Positions 59,527-64,000 of a DNA stretch of 64,000 bases are shown here, piece by piece (positions within the stretch are counted from its first letter, which is position 1; every line of letters begins with the position of its first letter). This DNA is from UBA1240 sp045599185 (GTDB taxonomy: Bacteria > Spirochaetota > Spirochaetia > Treponematales > Treponemataceae). Under the pieces are notes generated by a model. It saw nothing but the letters and a program-made list of their open reading frames with translations. It did not search any database and was not told where the DNA came from. The translations under genes were made by a program, and so were the position numbers. Location: contig JAZRVO010000022.1 of assembly GCA_045599185.1 (NCBI GenBank), positions 1-64,000 of the forward strand, written 5' to 3'.

Positions 59527-59871
59527 ATTATTCCTTTTACTGTAAAAGGCTGGCTGTCAAACGGGTAAAGCCCAAAGAAGAATTAAAAGCATTGTGCACG
59601 GCCTTAAGACTTGTAATTTCAATTCTTAAAACCTGCAATCTTCAAAAAAAAAGTGTTTTTTTTAAGACGCTTTAAATACTGAATTACAAATGTGCGGCGT
59701 AAATACTGTCGTGATATTTTGTAAATCGATATATATTGCAATTTGCTTCAAAAAATTCTTAAAAACAGTCGCTTTGAATAATTTTAATCTATGAAGTAAA
59801 AATTGTAAATGTAAAAAGAATGGTAAAATTTCAGCAACACAGGTTTTAAAACGGCACGGCTTTTTCCGCCG
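59527..59871. other. non-coding spacer between cheR and lptC
   Basis: A/T-rich. The inverted A9/T8 tract around 59643-59664 could fold. No gene or RNA recognised. Confidence 0.5.
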
Positions 59872-59900
59872 TTGACAAAACACCTTGTATTTGAAAGAAT
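59872..59900 (+). promoter_or_regulatory. lpt promoter
   Basis: TTGACA (59872-59877), 17-base spacer, AAGAAT (59895-59900). Transcription would begin about 1 base before ATG 59908. Confidence 0.55.
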
Positions 59901-59907
59901 TTGGCAA

Positions 59908-60495
59908 ATGTTCAATTTAAATAATACTTGCAGGATAATTTTTTCATTTTGTGCCGGTTTTATGGCTGTTTTTGGCCTGTTTTCCTGTTCGCTGGATTAC
60001 GGCGTTGATGAGGAAGGCCAGAACACGATTGTGCCTGAAATGATTTTGAATAATGTTGATTTTTCGCGTATTGACCGCGGTGTAAGGGTTTTAACCCTTA
60101 ATGCCCAAAGCCTTGAACTTTTCAATCAGGACGACACCACTTTTGGCAAGGATGCCCGGTTCTGGCTTTACGGCCGCGACGGCAAGTGTTCCAGCTATGG
60201 CAGCTGCGACCTTTTAAGTGCCGAAAACGCAAACGGCGTTTACATGCTGCTTGGCAATGTTCAGCTTGAAAATTACCAGAACAATTATTCGATTAAAGCC
60301 CGGAACCTGCGATGGAACAGCAATACCGAACAGCTGGTAAGTGACAGGGAAAATATGGTGGAAGTATGGCAGCACGCCAGAACTGATGAGGATTCCAGCC
60401 TTTACACAAAGGGTACGGGTTTTTGCTTCAGTGCATTCAGGCTGGGATACCAGTTTGAAAATGCAGTTACGGGCAGTGTAAGTGCCCGGCGCTAG
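59908..60495 (+). CDS. lptC: LPS/lipid export periplasmic protein LptC-like
   Basis: The 195-residue protein has an N-terminal hydrophobic segment ending GLFSC (possible lipobox, Cys27) and a beta-jelly-roll LptC fold (PEMILNNVDFSRIDRGVRVLTLNAQSLELFNQDDTTF, ARNLRWNSNTEQL). It would pass lipid from the LptB complex to LptA. The start at 59908 is preferred because a longer TTG-started frame begins inside a perfect -35 box. lptA-like and lptB follow, which supports the call. Treponemes make lipid or lipooligosaccharide cargo that differs by species. Confidence 0.8.
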   Translation: MFNLNNTCRIIFSFCAGFMAVFGLFSCSLDYGVDEEGQNTIVPEMILNNVDFSRIDRGVRVLTLNAQSLELFNQDDTTFGKDARFWLYGRDGKCSSYGSCDLLSAENANGVYMLLGNVQLENYQNNYSIKARNLRWNSNTEQLVSDRENMVEVWQHARTDEDSSLYTKGTGFCFSAFRLGYQFENAVTGSVSARR

Positions 60496-60521
60496 GTGAA
60501 TAAGTAAAAAAGCGAGAAAAT

Positions 60522-61154
60522 ATGAAGAAATTTTACGGATTTCAATTTAAAACGGTTTTTTGGGTTGTTTTTGCGTTCTGTTCTGTAAATTTTGTTTTTG
60601 CCGAACAGATAAGTTTTAGTGCAAAACACATGTACGGCAGTGCCAGTGCAAATCAGGAACGTACGATTTTGGAAGGCAGTGCCGTAATTCAAACTGAAAA
60701 CTTAAAAATACGGGCAAAACAGATTGAGCTGAGCGGTGAAAATTACCGCTATGTAGACGCAACCGGCGACGTTAAAGGCGCAAGCGACGACGGCTTTAAT
60801 TTTACTTGCGGCAAAATGCACTACGACCGCAAAACCGGCATTGTCAGCCTTGAAAATTCCGTTGAACTGACGGACGATGCCAACAATGTAAACGGCAAAG
60901 CCCAGCTGGTTGAATACGATTTGAACAACGAAGTTGCAATTTTGCAGATTGACGTAAATCTGAAGAATAAAAACAGTCTTTGCACCGGCGCACTGGCAAT
61001 TTACCGCAAAAAGCAGAAACTGATTGAATTGAGCGGAAGTCCGAAAATTGTCCGCGGCAGCGACATTTTTAAGGCGCAGAAAATTCTTCTGGACATGACA
61101 AGCGAAGAAATAACTCTGGACGGAAAAGTGCAGGGTTCGGTAAGTACGGACTAG
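60522..61154 (+). CDS. lptA: LptA/OstA-like periplasmic transport protein
   Basis: The 210-residue protein has a signal peptide (cleavage after NFVFA) and the repetitive OstA beta-jelly-roll: LEGSAVIQTENLKIRAKQIELSG, DATGDVKGASDDGFNFTCGKMHYDRKTG, LSGSPKIVRGSDIFKAQKILLD. It forms the bridge that carries lipid across the periplasm. It starts 26 bases after lptC, and lptB follows 8 bases after its stop. Confidence 0.85.
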   Translation: MKKFYGFQFKTVFWVVFAFCSVNFVFAEQISFSAKHMYGSASANQERTILEGSAVIQTENLKIRAKQIELSGENYRYVDATGDVKGASDDGFNFTCGKMHYDRKTGIVSLENSVELTDDANNVNGKAQLVEYDLNNEVAILQIDVNLKNKNSLCTGALAIYRKKQKLIELSGSPKIVRGSDIFKAQKILLDMTSEEITLDGKVQGSVSTD

Positions 61155-61162
61155 CGGGAAAA

Positions 61163-61936
61163 ATGATGGATTTTAACGATATTTTAGATGTAAATGTTGA
61201 ACAAAATATGGAAGAAACTTTACGTGTTGCAAGTTTGTGCAAGAATTTCGGTAAAAAGCAGGCTGTGAGAAGTGTTGATTTTGCCATGCATACTGGCGAA
61301 GTGGTTGGTCTTTTGGGTCCCAACGGCGCAGGCAAAACTACAACTTTTTATATGATTGTAGGCTTTTACAAACCAAGCAGGGGCGAAGTTTTTTTAGGCG
61401 AAAAATGCATTACCAAACTGCCAATGTACAAAAGGGCGCGGCTGGGCATAAGCTATTTGCCCCAGGACGCTTCTGTTTTTAGAAAATTAACCGTAGAGCA
61501 GAACATTTGGGCTGTTCTTGAACGCCGCCGGGAACTGACCAGAGAACAGAAACAGCAGAAACTGGAAGAATTGATAGAAGAATTTTCCATTGGTCACATA
61601 CGCAGGCAGCCGGCGTACACGCTTTCCGGCGGCGAACGCCGCCGTACCGAAATTGCCCGTTCGCTGGCAATTGAACCGAAGTTTTTGCTTTTGGACGAAC
61701 CTTTCGCCGGCATTGACCCTATTGCCGTTGCCGACATAAAGGCTATGATAAGACTTTTGTCCAAACGCGGCATCGGCGTCCTCATTACCGACCACAACGT
61801 GCGCGACACTTTGGAAATTACAGACCGCGGCATAATAATTTCCAGCGGCGAAATTGTCGTTCAGGGTTCGCGTGATGAAATTTTAAATTCGCCGGTTGCC
61901 CGTAAACTTTACCTTGGCGAAGAATTCAAAATGTAA
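61163..61936 (+). CDS. lptB: lipid export ABC ATPase
   Basis: The 257-residue ATPase has Walker A GPNGAGKTT, the Q-loop LPQDASVFRKLTV, signature LSGGERRRTEIAR, Walker B FLLLDEPFAGIDP and the switch ITDHNVRDTLE. LSGGERRR and AGIDP are LptB-typical. It powers extraction of lipid from the inner membrane together with LptF/G, which are not in the window. A N-terminal extension of about 20 residues (MMDFNDILDVNVEQNMEE) is unusual. Confidence 0.95.
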   Translation: MMDFNDILDVNVEQNMEETLRVASLCKNFGKKQAVRSVDFAMHTGEVVGLLGPNGAGKTTTFYMIVGFYKPSRGEVFLGEKCITKLPMYKRARLGISYLPQDASVFRKLTVEQNIWAVLERRRELTREQKQQKLEELIEEFSIGHIRRQPAYTLSGGERRRTEIARSLAIEPKFLLLDEPFAGIDPIAVADIKAMIRLLSKRGIGVLITDHNVRDTLEITDRGIIISSGEIVVQGSRDEILNSPVARKLYLGEEFKM

Positions 61937-62107
61937 TGCCTTTGCAGGCGTGCCTTGAATTTTTCAGCCAGCCTGCAAACTTCAAGGTTTTTCTTGACGG
62001 TAAAAATTCAGCAAAAAAATTGAAAATTTAACAGCCTTAAAACGTTTTTTTTGGCGTTAAAAACTGCAATTTTTAAACGTATCGTTAGCCAAATAGTACC
62101 AGTTAGT

Positions 62108-62136
62108 TTGACAACTAGCTCAATCTATGATATTTT
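62108..62136 (+). promoter_or_regulatory. rny promoter
   Basis: TTGACA (62108-62113), 17-base spacer, TATTTT (62131-62136). The leader is about 80 bases. Confidence 0.65.
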
Positions 62137-62222
62137 TGAGAGAAGCGATATTTTGCGGTATTTGCCCTAAAAGTAAATGTTTGTGAATTGTCGTTTACTA
62201 AGTTAGATTGGGGGTTAGGGGT

Positions 62223-63752
62223 ATGAATACCTTACTTTGTGTAGGCCTCCCGCTGGCTGGTGTTATTCTTGGATGGACTATTCGCTGGCTGTATGCCAGA
62301 TTTCAACTCTCTGCAGCAGAACAAAGAGCAGAACGTGTAAAACAGGATGCTATAAAGGAAGCAGAAGCTCAAAAAAAAGAAATTATTTACGAAGCGAAAG
62401 ATCAGCTTATTCGGGAACGAAAACAACAGGAGCAGGAGAACAAGGAGCGCCGGGCAGAATTGCAGCGGCAGGAGCGCAAGCTTGAATCGAAACAGGAAGA
62501 TTTAGACAAGCGTTCTCAGGCTTTAGATAAGCAGAAAAACGAATGTACTGAGCGTGAAAAGAAAATTACGCTTAGGGAAGACGCTTTAACTCAGGAAGAA
62601 GAGCGGTACAGGCAGGAACTTGAACGCATTTCGGGTTTAACGGCTCAGGATGCCAAGACGCTCATTATTCAGAACCTTGAAAATGAAGCAAAACACGATG
62701 CCCAGGCATTGTTGAACAAAATTGAACAGGATGCACAGATTGCTTCTGAAAAGAAAGCACGTGATATTCTGGTTACTACAATTCAGCGCATTGCAACGGA
62801 AGTTACAAGTGATATTACTGTTGCAACGGTTTCGCTGCCAAGTGACGAAATGAAGGGGCGCATTATTGGACGTGAAGGTCGCAATATACGCACTTTGGAA
62901 ACTTTAACCGGCGTAGACATTATTATTGATGACACACCGGAAGCAGTTGTAATTTCGTGCTTTGACCCTGTGCGCAAGGAAATTGCAAAAGTTGCTTTGG
63001 AACGCCTGATTTCTGACGGACGCATTCATCCGGCAAGAATTGAGGAAATTGTTCAGAAAGTAACGAGGGAAATACAGCAGAAGATTTACGAAGAAGGTGA
63101 AAAGCTTCTGTTTGATTTGGGCATTGCAAACATGGGGCAGGAAGGCATACGTGCTTTGGGCCGTTTGTACTTCAGGACAAGCTACGGACAGAATGTGTTG
63201 AACCACAGCCGCGAAGTTGCCCTTATTGCAGGTATTCTTGCTGCTGAAGTTGGTGCTGACCGCGATTTGGCAAAACGTGCCGCCGTGCTGCATGATATTG
63301 GTAAAGGTGCAGAAACCGATTCCGACAAAAACCACGCCGAAGTTGGTATGGAAATGGTTCGCAGAATGGGCGAAGATGCACGGGTTGTTAATGCTGTTGG
63401 AGCACACCACAACGACATTGAGCCTACAAGTGTTGAAGCCATTATCGTTCAGATTGCGGATGCAATAAGTGCTTCTAGGCCGGGTGCAAGACGTGAAACA
63501 ATGGATAACTACGTTAAACGCCTTGAAAACCTTGAACAGATTGCTGAAAACTTTGAAGGTGTAGAAAAAGCTTATGCAATTCAGGCTGGTCGCGAACTTA
63601 GGGTTCTGGTAAACAACGAAAAGATACCGGATAACGAAGTTGTTGATTTGGCACGCAGTATTGCAAAACAGATTGAAACTGATTTGCGTTACCCTGGAAA
63701 AATTAAGATTACGATGATTCGTGAAACACGAATTGTAGAATACGCAAGATAA
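62223..63752 (+). CDS. rny: ribonuclease Y
   Basis: The 509-residue membrane-anchored endoribonuclease starts RNA decay. It has an N-terminal membrane helix (about 2-20), a long charged coiled coil (about 25-180), a KH domain (GRIIGREGRNIRTLETLTGVDIIIDDTPE), and an HD domain (HSREVALIAGILA, AAVLHDIGKG with His-Asp). ATG 62223 is chosen; a TTG five codons earlier is possible. GGGGG and AGGGG runs precede it. A strong terminator follows. Confidence 0.95.
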   Translation: MNTLLCVGLPLAGVILGWTIRWLYARFQLSAAEQRAERVKQDAIKEAEAQKKEIIYEAKDQLIRERKQQEQENKERRAELQRQERKLESKQEDLDKRSQALDKQKNECTEREKKITLREDALTQEEERYRQELERISGLTAQDAKTLIIQNLENEAKHDAQALLNKIEQDAQIASEKKARDILVTTIQRIATEVTSDITVATVSLPSDEMKGRIIGREGRNIRTLETLTGVDIIIDDTPEAVVISCFDPVRKEIAKVALERLISDGRIHPARIEEIVQKVTREIQQKIYEEGEKLLFDLGIANMGQEGIRALGRLYFRTSYGQNVLNHSREVALIAGILAAEVGADRDLAKRAAVLHDIGKGAETDSDKNHAEVGMEMVRRMGEDARVVNAVGAHHNDIEPTSVEAIIVQIADAISASRPGARRETMDNYVKRLENLEQIAENFEGVEKAYAIQAGRELRVLVNNEKIPDNEVVDLARSIAKQIETDLRYPGKIKITMIRETRIVEYAR

Positions 63753-63753
63753 C

Positions 63754-63787
63754 AAAAAAACCGCACATAAAACGTGCGGTTTTTTTA
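63754..63787 (+). terminator. terminator of rny
   Basis: AAAAAAACCGCAC and GTGCGGTTTTTTT, 7-base loop. Confidence 0.9.
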
Positions 63788-63841
63788 TGCTTCAGTGTAT
63801 AAATCCTGTAAAAAAAATCAATATTTTGCAATTTTGTGTAC

Positions 63842-63884
63842 AAAAAAAGCCGCTGCATTTTATATTTTGCAACGGCTTTTTCTT
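63842..63884. terminator. second, probably convergent terminator
   Basis: AAAAAGCCGCTGCA and TGCAACGGCTTTTT. It likely ends a minus-strand gene beyond the window. The last 110 bases hold nothing recognisable. Confidence 0.65.
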
Positions 63885-64000
63885 TTCAATTTATAGTTTT
63901 ATTGTTCGCTTAAAAACGGTAAAAAGTGCTAATGCTTTAATTTACACGGCTCTATCTGTTTTTTTTCAGTTTAAAACCACAAAAACTTTTTACGCTGGGT

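Noticed and set aside
62904..63755. 283-codon open frame opposite rny
   Set aside because: It is a mirror of the conserved RNase Y KH and HD domains; composition is Cys/Asn/Phe-rich and non-protein-like.
1..64000. tRNA or rRNA genes
   Set aside because: I read the spacers for cloverleaf and T-loop patterns and found none convincing; a covariance search would be decisive.

Overview
The window looks like a chromosomal segment of a host- or gut-associated spirochaete, most likely a Treponema. This is inferred from gene content only: there is no rRNA in the window. Pointers are an outer membrane beta-barrel protein plus the LptC/LptA/LptB export genes (diderm envelope), many short-signal lipoproteins, CheR/CheB and a methyl-accepting chemotaxis protein, a FliL-like protein, RNase Y, and a large set of plant and host glycan enzymes. 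Genes are densely packed on both strands. Most unit ends carry clear intrinsic terminators, many of them bidirectional.

Layout. 1-7.2 kb: a truncated LysR regulator, acyl-ACP thioesterase, an SGNH esterase, ClpP, a GNAT protein, a DbpA-type RNA-binding protein, a metallo-beta-lactamase-fold hydrolase and a Na/Pi cotransporter. 7.4-11.1 kb: two lipoproteins, a YfcE-type phosphodiesterase and a uracil/xanthine permease with a structured leader. 11.2-17.5 kb: an N-acetylhexosamine module (nagA, nagB, manA, ROK regulator, cytoplasmic GH20). 17.6-27.1 kb: an arabinan-type module made of a secreted GH43 lipoprotein, a cytoplasmic GH43, an ArsR-type regulator with a sugar-sensor-like C-domain, a binding protein with two permeases, and a chemoreceptor. 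An AT-rich motif (AATATTTTA) recurs at both promoters of this module.

27.1-32.7 kb is the accessory part: dispersed inverted repeats, an Rpn-type PD-(D/E)XK nuclease gene, a probably highly expressed outer membrane protein, duplicated debris and a Phd/VapC-type toxin-antitoxin pair. 32.8-44.7 kb holds beta-mannosidase, acetolactate synthase behind a probable attenuator with a leader peptide, a possible orphan small RNA, purB, an exported protein, a cupin protein, an IMP dehydrogenase of the Tritrichomonas type, a LUD protein and a thioesterase. 44.7-64 kb holds a 988-residue sensor with a giant low-complexity cytoplasmic part, a FliL-like protein, a NADase-type glycan-binding protein, an ECF sigma/anti-sigma unit, a CsgG-like lipoprotein, a LysM-M23 peptidase, rlmE, polyprenyl synthetase, a TPR protein, a degenerate YmdB, an RseC-like protein, cheR-cheB, lptC-lptA-lptB and rny.

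The strongest novelty candidates are: the ilvB leader (peptide, antiterminator and terminator); the helically phased AATATTTTA array with its ArsR-sensor regulator; back-to-back manA/ROK promoters that appear to give two leaderless mRNAs, and the wider leaderless pattern; an orphan promoter-to-terminator unit at 37.7-38.0 kb; and the YmdB homologue that has lost metal ligands. All regulatory calls are read from sequence and are untested.
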